Below are positions 50,956 through 59,328 of a DNA stretch of 64,000 nucleotides, one piece after another. Both the position numbers and the translations under genes were made by a program. The stretch is from Candidatus Aegiribacteria sp. MLS_C (lineage in GTDB: Bacteria; Fermentibacterota; Fermentibacteria; Fermentibacterales; JCC-6): positions 134,618 through 198,617 of the forward strand of contig LQBI01000031.1 of assembly GCA_002030045.1 (NCBI GenBank), read 5' to 3'. Position 1 is the first letter of the stretch; each line of letters starts with the position of its first letter. The notes under the pieces are model-generated. The model did not search any database, had not been told where the DNA came from, and was given only the letters and a program-made list of their open reading frames with translations.

Positions 50956-53955
50956 ATGCAGGACAGGAGACTGGACGAAGTCGTGGGCCGGAGGGGCGAT
51001 GAGACGGTTCCCTTCTACTCACTCATGTCCAGGAGGATCAGGAACGTGCTCCTCGTGTCCAGCCTGTACGATTCCTACACCCTGGAGGAGGACGGAAGGT
51101 TCACAGAGGTCCTGTTCTCGGAGTACCTGAGCCTCAATCTGAGGTACGCCCCGCGCATAGTCAGGGTATCAACCGGCGAGGAGGCCCTCGAGAGACTGGG
51201 AACAGAGGACTTCGACCTGGTCATCTCAATGCTGAACATCGGTTCGATGCATTTCGACCAGCTTGGAAAGGCCATCAAGGAAAGGGTTCCGGGACTTCCC
51301 TTCGTTGTCCTTGCCTACACGGGCAGAGACCTGAGGGTATTCGAGGAGAAGGGCAGGCTGGAGAGCGTCGACCAGGTTTTCATCTGGCAGGGCGACGTGA
51401 GGCTCTTCCTTGCAATAATCAAGTCGGTGGAGGACAGGCTCAACGCTGAACACGATTCCAGCGTGGCCGGGGTCAAATGCATCATCCTGGTGGAGGATTC
51501 GATACGCTTCTGCTCGTCCTACCTGCCCATGCTCTACACCGAGCTGATGGAGCAGACGCAGATGCTGATGACAGAGGGCGTCAACCAGATGCAGAAGCTG
51601 ATGAGGATGAGGGCGCGGCCCAAGATACTGCACGCGGACGACTACGAGGGCGGTCTCCAGCTCTACAGGTCCTTCAGGGAGAACCTTCTGGGCGTCATAC
51701 TGGACGTGAGGTTCAGGAAGGACGGCGTCGAGTACCCCAGGGCGGGATTCCAGCTGGCGGAGGAGATACGCTCCGGAAGTCCGGAGTGCCCCATACTGTT
51801 CCAGTCCTCCGAGGAGATAAACAGGCAGCTGGCAGCCAGGATCGGGGCAGCATTCATAAACAAGAACTCCCCCACACTGCTGGCGGACCTCAGGAAGTTC
51901 ATGCAGGACTACCTGGGTTTCGGTGATTTCGTGTTCAGGAGTCCCGAGGGCGTCGAGGAGGCCAGGGCCGGCGACCTAAGGGAGATGAGACGGGTGCTGA
52001 GGAAGGTATCCGATGCAAGTCTCTTCTACCACGCGGAGAGGAACGATTTCTCCACGTGGCTAATGGCCAGGACGGAGTTCGACCTGGCCAACGCGCTGAG
52101 ACCCCAGAAAGTCGACGATTTCCGCTCCGCCGCGGACCTCAGGGAGTATCTCATTTCCTCGCTCACCCTCTGGATGGAACGTTCCAGGGCCGGCCAGGTG
52201 GAGGAATTCTCCAGGGATACCTTCGACTACTTCACCGAGTTCACCAAGATAGGTCCCGGATCCCTTGGCGGCAAAGGCAGAGGGCTGGCCTTCGTGAATG
52301 CGCTGCTTAACATGTACAGGATAGACCAGGGTTTCGAGGAAGTGTACATTCACGTGCCGCCGACAGCGGTGGTGGCCACCGGTGTCTTCGACAGCTTCAT
52401 GGAGAATCCGGGACTTGGCGGGCTGGTATTCGGCGGCATGGGGACTGAGGGGGGTCCCTTCGACAGGGAGTGGGACAGGAGCGTAGCGGCCGCTTTCCTG
52501 GATGCGCCGATGCCTGGCGATGCAGTGGACATGATTCGGACTTTTCTCAAGAAGGTCGACTACCCACTTGCAGTCAGGTCTTCCAGTCTCCTCGAGGACA
52601 GTCCGGCACATCCTTTCGCAGGCATATACAGAACCTACATGCTGCCCAACAACTCTCCGGACATCGAAGTCAGGCTTCTCCAGCTTCTGAACGCCATCAG
52701 GCTGGTCTACGCCTCGACCTTCTACAGAGAGTCGATAGCCTATATGGAGAGCACTCCGAACAGGCTGGAAGAAGAGAAGATGGCGGTTGTGATACAGCGG
52801 GTCGTGGCCAGGAAGCACGGCGAATCCTTCTATCCGAATCTCGCCGGTGTAGCCAAGTCGTACAACTACTACCCCCTGGACGGCATGGGGGAGGAGAGCG
52901 GTGTCGTCTCCGTGGCCCTGGGCCTGGGAAGCACCGTGGTGGACGGCGGCAGGTGCGTAAGGTTCTCGCCTGATTCACCCGGCAGGCTCTACCAGTTCTC
53001 CAGTACCGAAGAGTTCCTGAGGAACTCGCAGAGGGAGTTCCTGGCCCTGGACCTGGCGGGAGGGGCCACGGTGGACCTGGAGGACCCCGGGAGGGACGTA
53101 CACCTCGTTAAACTGGACCTGGAGAGGGCTGAGTCCGACGGGACCCTCCCGCCGGTGGGGTCGGTCTACTCGGCTGAGAACGATATGATAATGGACGGCA
53201 CTTTCCGTCCCGGTGCCAGGCTCATCACCATGGCCGGAGTGCTCAAGGGCGACTACTTCCCGCTGGCGCCTCTGCTACGGAGGCTTCTCGAAGTCGGGAA
53301 ACTGGCCTTTTCCGGGGATATTGAACTGGAGTTCGCCGTTAACCTCGGCAACGTCAGAAAGGGAGAAAAACACGAGTTCGGGTTCCTACAGATAAGACCG
53401 ATGGCACAGGCAACTGGCGCGATGCCGGAAGTTGACGACCGTGACAGGGGGGGATCCGTCTGCATCTCACACCGGGTAATGGGTTACGGGATCATCGACG
53501 GGATCCAGGACATAGTCTACGTGTCGCCCCGCACCTTCGAGCGTTCGAAGAGCGCGATCATAGCAGGTCAGATCGAGCAGGTTAACAGCAGGCTGCGCAG
53601 GCTCAGGAGGCATTCGCTCCTTATCGGTCCGGGCAGGTGGGGGAGTTCGGACAGCTGGCTGGGCATACCGGTAAAGTGGAACCAGATATCCTCGGTGAAG
53701 TGCATCGTGGAGACACCCCTGGAGGACATGGAGGTCACCCCGTCGCAGGGCACCCACTTCTTCCAGAACATTACTTCCCTGGGCATCGGGTACTTCACCA
53801 TCACCAGGGATCCCGATGATTTCATCGACTACGACTTCCTCGAGGAGCACAGCGCACTTTCCAGGACGGATTTCGTCAGCCACATACATCTATACAAGTC
53901 CCTCCAGATCCTGATCAATCCCAGGGAGAAGAAGGGCGTCATAAGACTGACCTAG
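50956..53955 (+). CDS. Receiver-like / PEP-pyruvate-binding (PPDK N-terminal) protein
   Basis: 999 residues. Residues 25-155 form a receiver-like domain whose usual phospho-Asp position reads serine (DLVISMLNIG). Residues 170-320 form a second receiver-like domain (VKCIILVEDSIRF... LLGVILDVRF). Residues 430-830 resemble the ATP-binding PEP/pyruvate-binding domain of PEP synthase and pyruvate phosphate dikinase: GPGSLGGKGRGLAFVN, the PLAVRSSSLLEDSPAHPFAGIYRTYMLPN loop and VIQRVVARKH. The phosphohistidine (swivelling) and PEP-utilising domains are absent, so it cannot carry out the full PEP synthase cycle. Homologues of this length occur in Bacteroidetes and other anaerobes with unknown function. 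GGGAGGC precedes the ATG. Confidence 0.85.
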   Translation: MQDRRLDEVVGRRGDETVPFYSLMSRRIRNVLLVSSLYDSYTLEEDGRFTEVLFSEYLSLNLRYAPRIVRVSTGEEALERLGTEDFDLVISMLNIGSMHFDQLGKAIKERVPGLPFVVLAYTGRDLRVFEEKGRLESVDQVFIWQGDVRLFLAIIKSVEDRLNAEHDSSVAGVKCIILVEDSIRFCSSYLPMLYTELMEQTQMLMTEGVNQMQKLMRMRARPKILHADDYEGGLQLYRSFRENLLGVILDVRFRKDGVEYPRAGFQLAEEIRSGSPECPILFQSSEEINRQLAARIGAAFINKNSPTLLADLRKFMQDYLGFGDFVFRSPEGVEEARAGDLREMRRVLRKVSDASLFYHAERNDFSTWLMARTEFDLANALRPQKVDDFRSAADLREYLISSLTLWMERSRAGQVEEFSRDTFDYFTEFTKIGPGSLGGKGRGLAFVNALLNMYRIDQGFEEVYIHVPPTAVVATGVFDSFMENPGLGGLVFGGMGTEGGPFDREWDRSVAAAFLDAPMPGDAVDMIRTFLKKVDYPLAVRSSSLLEDSPAHPFAGIYRTYMLPNNSPDIEVRLLQLLNAIRLVYASTFYRESIAYMESTPNRLEEEKMAVVIQRVVARKHGESFYPNLAGVAKSYNYYPLDGMGEESGVVSVALGLGSTVVDGGRCVRFSPDSPGRLYQFSSTEEFLRNSQREFLALDLAGGATVDLEDPGRDVHLVKLDLERAESDGTLPPVGSVYSAENDMIMDGTFRPGARLITMAGVLKGDYFPLAPLLRRLLEVGKLAFSGDIELEFAVNLGNVRKGEKHEFGFLQIRPMAQATGAMPEVDDRDRGGSVCISHRVMGYGIIDGIQDIVYVSPRTFERSKSAIIAGQIEQVNSRLRRLRRHSLLIGPGRWGSSDSWLGIPVKWNQISSVKCIVETPLEDMEVTPSQGTHFFQNITSLGIGYFTITRDPDDFIDYDFLEEHSALSRTDFVSHIHLYKSLQILINPREKKGVIRLT

Positions 53956-53960
53956 TATGC

Positions 53961-53994
53961 GGAAAGACCCCCGGCTGAACGCCGGGGGTCTTCC
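53961..53994. terminator. Bidirectional terminator between convergent genes
   Basis: AAGACCCCCGGC (53964-53975) and GCCGGGGGTCTT (53981-53992) form a perfect 12-bp stem with a 5-nt TGAAC loop, extended by GG/CC beyond one bulged A. It lies 9 nt after the 999-aa gene's stop and 20 nt before the convergent gdhA stop. Confidence 0.8.
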
Positions 53995-54013
53995 AGTCAA
54001 CCAAGCCGGATCG

Positions 54014-55366
54014 CTAGACCACGCCCTGGGCCATCATGGCATCGGCAACCTTGCGGAATCCGGCAGCGTTGGCGCCAAGGACGTAGTTGGTGGGATCGCC
54101 GTACCTCTCCGCCGCGGCCTTCGCCTGGGCGTGGATGTTGATCATTATGCTGTGGAGCTTCCTGTCAACTTCCTCCCGGGACCAGCTGGAGAAGATTGCG
54201 TTCTGAGCCATCTCCAGGCCTGAAGTGGCGACACCGCCGGCGTTGGCGGCCTTGCCCGGACCATAGAGGATACCGTGCTGAAGGAAAATGTCCACTCCAG
54301 CGGGCACCGTGGGCATGTTGGCACCTTCCGACACGAGGTAGACGCCGTTGTTTATCAGGTTCTGGGCATCCTTCTCGTTGATCTCGTTCTGCGTGGCGCA
54401 GGGGAAGGCGCAGTCTGCGCTGTAGTTCCAGAGCGGATTGTAGTCCAGCTCGGGGTCTGCGGGTGTGTACACTGCTCTGTTGTACTTCTCGACGTACTCC
54501 TTGATCCTGCCCCGTCTGTTGTTCTTGAGGTCCATGACGAAAGCCAGCTTCTCCGTGTTGATGCCCTCCTCGTCGTAGATGCAGCCGCTGGAGTCGGAGA
54601 GTGTGACCACCCTGGCGCCAAGCTGGTTGAGCTTCTCGGTGGCGTACTGGGCCACGTTGCCCGAGCCTGAGACCAGGCAGACCTTTCCCTCATAGTTCTC
54701 GCCCCTGGTCTTCAGCATCTCCTCGCCGAAGTAGACCGCGCCGTAGCCTGTGGCCTCGGGTCTTATGAGGCTGCCGCCGTATTCCAGTCCCTTGCCGGTC
54801 AAAACGCCGCTCCACTCGTTGCGGAGCTTCTTGTACTGGCCGAAGAGGAAGCCTATCTCGCGTCCGCCCACGCCTATGTCACCGGCGGGGACGTCGGTGC
54901 TGGGTCCGATGTGACGGAAGAGTTCGGACATGAAACTCTGGCAGAACTTCATGACCTCGATGTCGGACTTGCCCTTGGGGTCGAAGTCGGAACCGCCCTT
55001 GCCTCCGCCCATGGGAATGGTTGTGAGGGCGTTCTTGAAGACCTGCTCGAAGGCAAGGAACTTGAGGATACCGAGGTTAACCGAGGGGTGGAAGCGGAGC
55101 CCGCCCTTGTAGGGACCGATGGCGCTGTTCATCTCGATCCTGAAACCGCGGTTGACCTGCACCTCGCCGTTGTCGTCAACCCAGGGAACCCTGAACATTA
55201 TTACCCGCTCGGGCTCCACGATCCTCTCGGGGATCCTGGCCCTGCGGTACTCAGGGTGCTTCTCGAGGACTACCTCCAGGGAATCAAGGACCTCCTTGAC
55301 AGCCTGGTGGAATTCAGGCTGCGCCGGGTCCTTCTCTACGATCTTGTGATAGAGTTCTTCCAGCAT
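54014..55366 (-). CDS. gdhA: Glutamate dehydrogenase, hexameric NADP-type
   Basis: 450 residues, the length of hexameric NADP-specific enzymes. Family motifs include RVPWVDDNGEVQVNRGFRIEMNSAIGPYKGGLRFHPSVN with the conserved lysine, PMGGGKGGSDFDPKGKSDIEVM with the catalytic lysine, GPSTDVPAGDIGVGGREIGF, EATGYGAVYF and the cofactor-domain strand KVCLVSGSGNVAQYA. The cofactor call (NADP) is by overall similarity. It assimilates or releases ammonium. The ATG at 55366 has GGGAGGAGCC 6 nt upstream. The 537-bp region upstream, to the response regulator, holds the palindromic repeats. Confidence 0.95.
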   Translation of the reverse strand: MLEELYHKIVEKDPAQPEFHQAVKEVLDSLEVVLEKHPEYRRARIPERIVEPERVIMFRVPWVDDNGEVQVNRGFRIEMNSAIGPYKGGLRFHPSVNLGILKFLAFEQVFKNALTTIPMGGGKGGSDFDPKGKSDIEVMKFCQSFMSELFRHIGPSTDVPAGDIGVGGREIGFLFGQYKKLRNEWSGVLTGKGLEYGGSLIRPEATGYGAVYFGEEMLKTRGENYEGKVCLVSGSGNVAQYATEKLNQLGARVVTLSDSSGCIYDEEGINTEKLAFVMDLKNNRRGRIKEYVEKYNRAVYTPADPELDYNPLWNYSADCAFPCATQNEINEKDAQNLINNGVYLVSEGANMPTVPAGVDIFLQHGILYGPGKAANAGGVATSGLEMAQNAIFSSWSREEVDRKLHSIMINIHAQAKAAAERYGDPTNYVLGANAAGFRKVADAMMAQGVV

Positions 55367-55679
55367 CTCCGGGCTCCTCCCTTCGAGGGTACTGCATTTG
55401 AGAACAAAACACCTGAAAAGGACATATTTCCTATCCATGTACCAAGAATAAGCTACTAGCCTAGCAACTGGAACGACCCCGCGTCAAGTACCTGTCCCGC
55501 CTGCGAATGGACGGTATTCGACCCCGGGACCAGCATTCCTTCATGGTCGTTCAACACTTGAGAGCGTGTATTCCTACTTGACCGATATGTTAACTGGACC
55601 TATTGTGATACGTTGCAGGCGGTCGTACCTCTCGGCGGCTGAAATGCGCAGCATTATGCAGGTTGTTTTGAACCAGTAC

Positions 55680-55783
55680 CTGCAGTTCTGCATTCGCGTG
55701 AAATATGATGGGGCAGAACTGCCATGCTGAACTGCAGTTCTGCATTCGCGTGAAATATGATGGGGCAGAACTGCCATGCTGAA
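55680..55783. repeat. Two perfect 52-bp tandem copies with internal palindromes
   Basis: The 52-bp unit at 55680-55731 is repeated exactly at 55732-55783. Each copy contains GCAGTTCTGC and GCAGAACTGC (in the first copy 55682-55691 and 55713-55722), perfect 10-bp inverted arms. The preceding TGCAGGT/ACCTGCA pair (55657-55663, 55678-55684) adds another hairpin. The 17-mer GCTGAAATGCGCAGCAT flanks the array on both sides (55638-55654 and 55778-55794). The rest of 55367-55903, between gdhA and the response regulator, shows no gene. Confidence 0.85.
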
Positions 55784-55800
55784 ATGCGCAGCATTTCAGC
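55778..55800. repeat. Perfect 10-bp hairpin at the end of the tandem repeat
   Basis: GCTGAAATGC (55778-55787) and GCATTTCAGC (55791-55800) are perfect complementary arms with a GCA loop. The left arm and loop plus the first part of the right arm recur at 55638-55654. The form resembles REP-like palindromes. Confidence 0.8.
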
Positions 55801-55903
55801 CGTTGACTTACGCCCACCCTCATCTTAACGTTCCTCCGTTATTATGCGGATTGGGGTCGGAACAGGTTTTCTTACGGACCAGCTCAATATGAGGAGGCAT
55901 CTA

Positions 55904-56890
55904 TTGAAAGGCCGCGTACTGGTGATCGACGATGAGACCGAGATCCGCCGGACTCTCGACTACGGGCTCACCCACGAGGGTTATACGGTAGTCACCTGTT
56001 CAGACGGTATCTCCGCGATACATGCGCTCTCAGAGGCAGATGATAGTGGGGAAGGATACGACTACATAGTGACAGACGTATTCCTTCCCGATATCGACGG
56101 TCTGAAGATGCTCAAGGTGATCAGGTACATATATCCTGAAGTCCCCGTTCTTGTTGTGACGGGCTTCGGGGACGATGACCTTGAACGTTCAGTACTCTCG
56201 AAGAGCAATACGGGATACCTCGAGAAACCTATCGGTATAGCCGATCTGGTGGAGGCTCTCCAGAGGCTTTCCAGGGGGTACACCGGCTCCCCCGCTGCGG
56301 TTACGGGGCCGGAAGAGGACATTGAAGGACCGTTCAGGGCATACCTGACCGTAAGGATCACCGAACCTGACAGGAGCATGGAGATCTACGACTCTTTGCG
56401 CAGAATGGACGGGATCGTCTCGTGTGATGCGGTCAGGGGAGACTTCGACCTGGTCCTGGTGGCCCGGGCACCGTCCAGGGCGGGGATCGAGGGAATTATG
56501 GACAGTATTGGATCACTGGACGGCATAGATGTGGTTTCCGTACGCGAAGTGAAGAGGCCCCGTCTGGAAAGAGACGTCGAACGCTTCATCAATGTATACA
56601 GGCATATGGCAGGAAGTGAAACACGGACCGAAACCGATGACTGTTCCAAGAACACAGGTTACCTTATCGTGGACATCGATCCTGATTCCATCCAGAGGGT
56701 GTACACAACGGTCTTCTTCATGGACGACGTAGTCTCCTGCGACATGCTGGACGAGTGTGATGGGCTCATGGTGACCATAGCGGACCGGGGTGCCGTGGGC
56801 AGAACTCCGAAAACGGTACAGAGATTAAGGCAGATCGACGGTGTCCTCAGGGTCCGGGAGGCCAGAGCGATCAGGCTCGTGGAGGATTGA
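55904..56890 (+). CDS. Response regulator with two Lrp/AsnC-type effector domains
   Basis: 328 residues. The start is TTG at 55904, six nt after a GAGGAGG ribosome site, and places MKGRVLVIDDE at the usual beginning of a receiver domain. Residues 1-125 are the receiver, with VLVIDDE, phospho-Asp in DYIVTDVFLPDIDG, VVTG and LEKP (conserved lysine). Residues 150-220 and 245-325 each resemble a small Lrp/AsnC (RAM) ligand-binding beta-alpha-beta unit (FRAYLTVRITEPDRSMEIYDSLRRMDGIVSCDAVRGDFDLVLVA, then YLIVDIDPDSIQRVYTTVFFMDDVVSCDMLDECDGLMVTI). No DNA-binding domain is visible, so it probably acts by protein or ligand contacts. It lies just upstream of the NuoEF-type operon, separated by a hairpin. 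Confidence 0.85.
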   Translation: MKGRVLVIDDETEIRRTLDYGLTHEGYTVVTCSDGISAIHALSEADDSGEGYDYIVTDVFLPDIDGLKMLKVIRYIYPEVPVLVVTGFGDDDLERSVLSKSNTGYLEKPIGIADLVEALQRLSRGYTGSPAAVTGPEEDIEGPFRAYLTVRITEPDRSMEIYDSLRRMDGIVSCDAVRGDFDLVLVARAPSRAGIEGIMDSIGSLDGIDVVSVREVKRPRLERDVERFINVYRHMAGSETRTETDDCSKNTGYLIVDIDPDSIQRVYTTVFFMDDVVSCDMLDECDGLMVTIADRGAVGRTPKTVQRLRQIDGVLRVREARAIRLVED

Positions 56891-56903
56891 CAGGCGAAAA
56901 CCG

Positions 56904-56928
56904 CTGAAGGATGCCTTTCATCCTTCAG
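56904..56928 (+). terminator. Hairpin between the response regulator and the NuoE-like gene
   Basis: CTGAAGGATG (56904-56913) and CATCCTTCAG (56919-56928) are perfect 10-bp arms around a CCTTT loop, 14 nt after the response-regulator stop. A CCCTTTT tract follows 8 nt later. It can act as terminator or attenuator ahead of the dehydrogenase operon. Confidence 0.65.
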
Positions 56929-56977
56929 AGTATCTCCCTTTTGCCGTCTGGCGGGATGGGAGAGACTGAAGGGAGTG

Positions 56978-57457
56978 ATGGAAACGGCTGCAAGTAAAGA
57001 GAGCTTCAGCTACAGACTCTGGAGGTACGAAGGTCAGCCGGGAGAGCTGATCCCCCTCCTGCAGTCAGCCCAGGAGCATTTCGGCTACATTCCGAGAAGA
57101 GCCATCAGCTACATTGCCGGAGCTACGGGTATTCCCGAGTCAGACATATACGGTGTGATAACCTTCTACTCCCAGTTCAGGCTCCAACCCATGGGAAAAC
57201 ATGTCATCCGTGCCTGCGCCGGAACCGCATGCCACGTATCTGGTGCCAAGCTCATAAGGGAGACAATAGAGGATGAACTGGGGATCGAGGAAGGTGAAAC
57301 GACCGAGGACGGACTTTTCACCCTGAATACCGTCGCCTGTATCGGCTGCTGCTCCCTTGCACCGGTGATGATGGTTAACGATGAAACCCACGGCAGGCTC
57401 ACACCGGCTTCCGTGCGGAAGATACTACGCGGTTACAGGAAGAAAGCGGCGGATTAG
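56978..57457 (+). CDS. nuoE: NuoE/HydC-like [2Fe-2S] thioredoxin-fold subunit
   Basis: 159 residues of the 24-kDa subunit family: LIPLLQSAQEHFGYIPRRAISYIAGATGIPESDIYGVITFYSQFRLQPMGKHVIRACAGTACHVSGA and FTLNTVACIGCCSLAPVMMVNDETHGRLTP. The four cysteines (ACAGTAC near residues 80-85, CIGCC near 120-124) ligate a [2Fe-2S] cluster. It pairs with the NuoF-like protein encoded next. The ATG at 56978 has AAGGGAG 2 nt upstream; a GTG one codon earlier is also possible. It is the first gene of the three-gene operon. Confidence 0.92.
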   Translation: METAASKESFSYRLWRYEGQPGELIPLLQSAQEHFGYIPRRAISYIAGATGIPESDIYGVITFYSQFRLQPMGKHVIRACAGTACHVSGAKLIRETIEDELGIEEGETTEDGLFTLNTVACIGCCSLAPVMMVNDETHGRLTPASVRKILRGYRKKAAD

Positions 57458-57537
57458 TCGGAATGAGTGTCCGGAGAATCCTGTGAGGGAACCGCTCGCC
57501 TTTTCCTTTGAAAACAGATGAACGTCTGGAGCAATCT

Positions 57538-59319
57538 ATGAAGAAGATATTTGTTGGAATGGGGACCTGCGGACTTTCCGCCGGCGCCAGGGCGACTTAC
57601 GACAGGCTGGAGGCCCTTGCCGCCGAGCACCCCGAGGTCTGTACCCTGGCCAGGACGGGCTGTATCGGCATGTGCTACAGGGAACCTCTGGTGGAGATCA
57701 GGGAGGATGACAGGAGGATCATATACGGGGACGTTACCCCTGAATCCGCTGAGGAGATCTTCAGAAGACATGTCCTGGATGATCAGGTACTGGATGGTGA
57801 AAACCTGGTCTACTCCCGTGGACAGAATGGTGAGACAGCAGGATCCGAGTGCGATTTCCTCGACCAGCAGACCAGGATAGTCCTGCGGAACTGCGGGACG
57901 ATAGATCCCGAGTCAATAGGGGACTACGAGGAAGCCGGAGGCTACCTGGCCCTCAGGAAGGTCCTTGATTCCATGAAACCGGACGAGATCATTCAGGTGA
58001 TCAAGGACTCGGGGCTCCGTGGAAGGGGAGGAGCGGGTTTTCCTACCGGCCTGAAATGGTCCTTCGCGGCGGCCAATGAAGGGGATGTGAAATACGTTGT
58101 CTGCAACGCTGACGAAGGCGACCCCGGAGCTTTCATGGACCGTTCGGTCCTGGAGGGAGATCCGCACTCGGTTCTGGAGGGCATGATAATATGCGCCAGG
58201 GCTATCGGAGCCTCTTCCGGTTACATCTACTGCCGTGCCGAGTACCCCCTGGCAATAAAAAGGCTGGAGATCGCCATCGAGGCAGCCCGGGGCAGAGGGT
58301 ACCTGGGAACGGACATACTGGGGTCCGGATTCGATTTTGACATAAAGATAAAACAGGGTGCCGGTGCATTCGTCTGCGGAGAGGAGACCGCCCTCTTCGC
58401 TTCCATAGAGGGCGAGAGGGGTATGCCGAGGATAAGGCCCCCCTTTCCGGCCGAGAAGGGTCTCTGGAAGAAACCAACCAACAACAACAATGTCGAGACC
58501 TATGCCAACGTGCCGTGGATAATCATGAACGGTGCAGGTGCATTCACCGCCTGCGGTACGGAGAAGAGCCCGGGCACGAAGGTCTTCGCCCTGGCCGGGA
58601 AGGTTGCTCACGGTGGTCTGGCAGAGGTTCCAATGGGGACTACGATCGAAGACCTGGTCTTCAGGATAGGCGGCGGGATAAAGAAGGGCAAGAAGTTCAA
58701 GGCGGTCCAGATGGGAGGCCCGTCCGGCGGGTGCATTCCGGCATCGATGAAGGAAACTCCGGTCGATTTCGAGTCGATACCGGCTACAGGGGCGATCATG
58801 GGCTCCGGCGGAATGGTCGTCATGGACGAGGACACCTGCATGGTGGAGATCGCAAGGTTCTTCCTTGATTTCACGCAGAAGGAATCCTGCGGAAAGTGCA
58901 CCTTCTGCCGCATAGGTACACTCAGGATGCTGGAGATCCTCGAGAGGATAACCAGGGGCGAGGGTGTACCCGAGGACATAGAGAAACTCGAGAAACTCTC
59001 GGTACAGATCAAGGAGGCCAGTCTCTGCGGGCTCGGGCAGACGGCCCCCAACCCTGTCCAGACTACACTGAGGTACTATTCGGACGAATACCGGGCCCAT
59101 ATCTTCGAGAGGAAATGCCCTGCAGGAGAGTGTCAGGCCCTCGTCGAGTTCAGCATCGACCCGGAAAAGTGCGTGGGATGCACTCTCTGCGCGAAGAACT
59201 GCCCGGTGAACGCCATATCCGGCAAGGTCAGGGAAGTTCACGTCATCGACACCGAAGTTTGCGTCAAATGCGGCAAATGCGTCACTAGCTGCAACTTCGG
59301 CGCGATAGTGAAAAGGTAG
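57538..59319 (+). CDS. nuoF: NuoF/HydB-like NADH-binding flavoprotein subunit
   Basis: 593 residues, the long form found in bifurcating hydrogenases, formate dehydrogenases and Stn. Residues 1-90 are a thioredoxin-like [2Fe-2S] domain (MGTCGLSAGA, LARTGCIGMCYREPLVEI). From about 160 the FMN/NADH domain follows: RGRGGAGFPTGLKWSFA, CNADEGDPGAFMDR, GAGAFVCGEETALFASIEGERGMPR and PTNNNNVETYANVPW. ESCGKCTFCRIGT near 450 binds a [4Fe-4S] cluster, and the C-terminal 60 residues are a two-cluster ferredoxin (CVGCTLCAKNCP, CVKCGKCVTSC). The ATG at 57538 follows GGAGCAATCT; an upstream TTG is less likely. It exchanges electrons with NAD(H). Confidence 0.93.
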   Translation: MKKIFVGMGTCGLSAGARATYDRLEALAAEHPEVCTLARTGCIGMCYREPLVEIREDDRRIIYGDVTPESAEEIFRRHVLDDQVLDGENLVYSRGQNGETAGSECDFLDQQTRIVLRNCGTIDPESIGDYEEAGGYLALRKVLDSMKPDEIIQVIKDSGLRGRGGAGFPTGLKWSFAAANEGDVKYVVCNADEGDPGAFMDRSVLEGDPHSVLEGMIICARAIGASSGYIYCRAEYPLAIKRLEIAIEAARGRGYLGTDILGSGFDFDIKIKQGAGAFVCGEETALFASIEGERGMPRIRPPFPAEKGLWKKPTNNNNVETYANVPWIIMNGAGAFTACGTEKSPGTKVFALAGKVAHGGLAEVPMGTTIEDLVFRIGGGIKKGKKFKAVQMGGPSGGCIPASMKETPVDFESIPATGAIMGSGGMVVMDEDTCMVEIARFFLDFTQKESCGKCTFCRIGTLRMLEILERITRGEGVPEDIEKLEKLSVQIKEASLCGLGQTAPNPVQTTLRYYSDEYRAHIFERKCPAGECQALVEFSIDPEKCVGCTLCAKNCPVNAISGKVREVHVIDTEVCVKCGKCVTSCNFGAIVKR

Positions 59320-59328
59320 GAGCGGCCA

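Noticed and set aside
55638-55800. CRISPR array
   Set aside because: Only two adjacent identical 52-bp units without variable spacers, and no cas genes. The units carry internal palindromes typical of REP-like elements.
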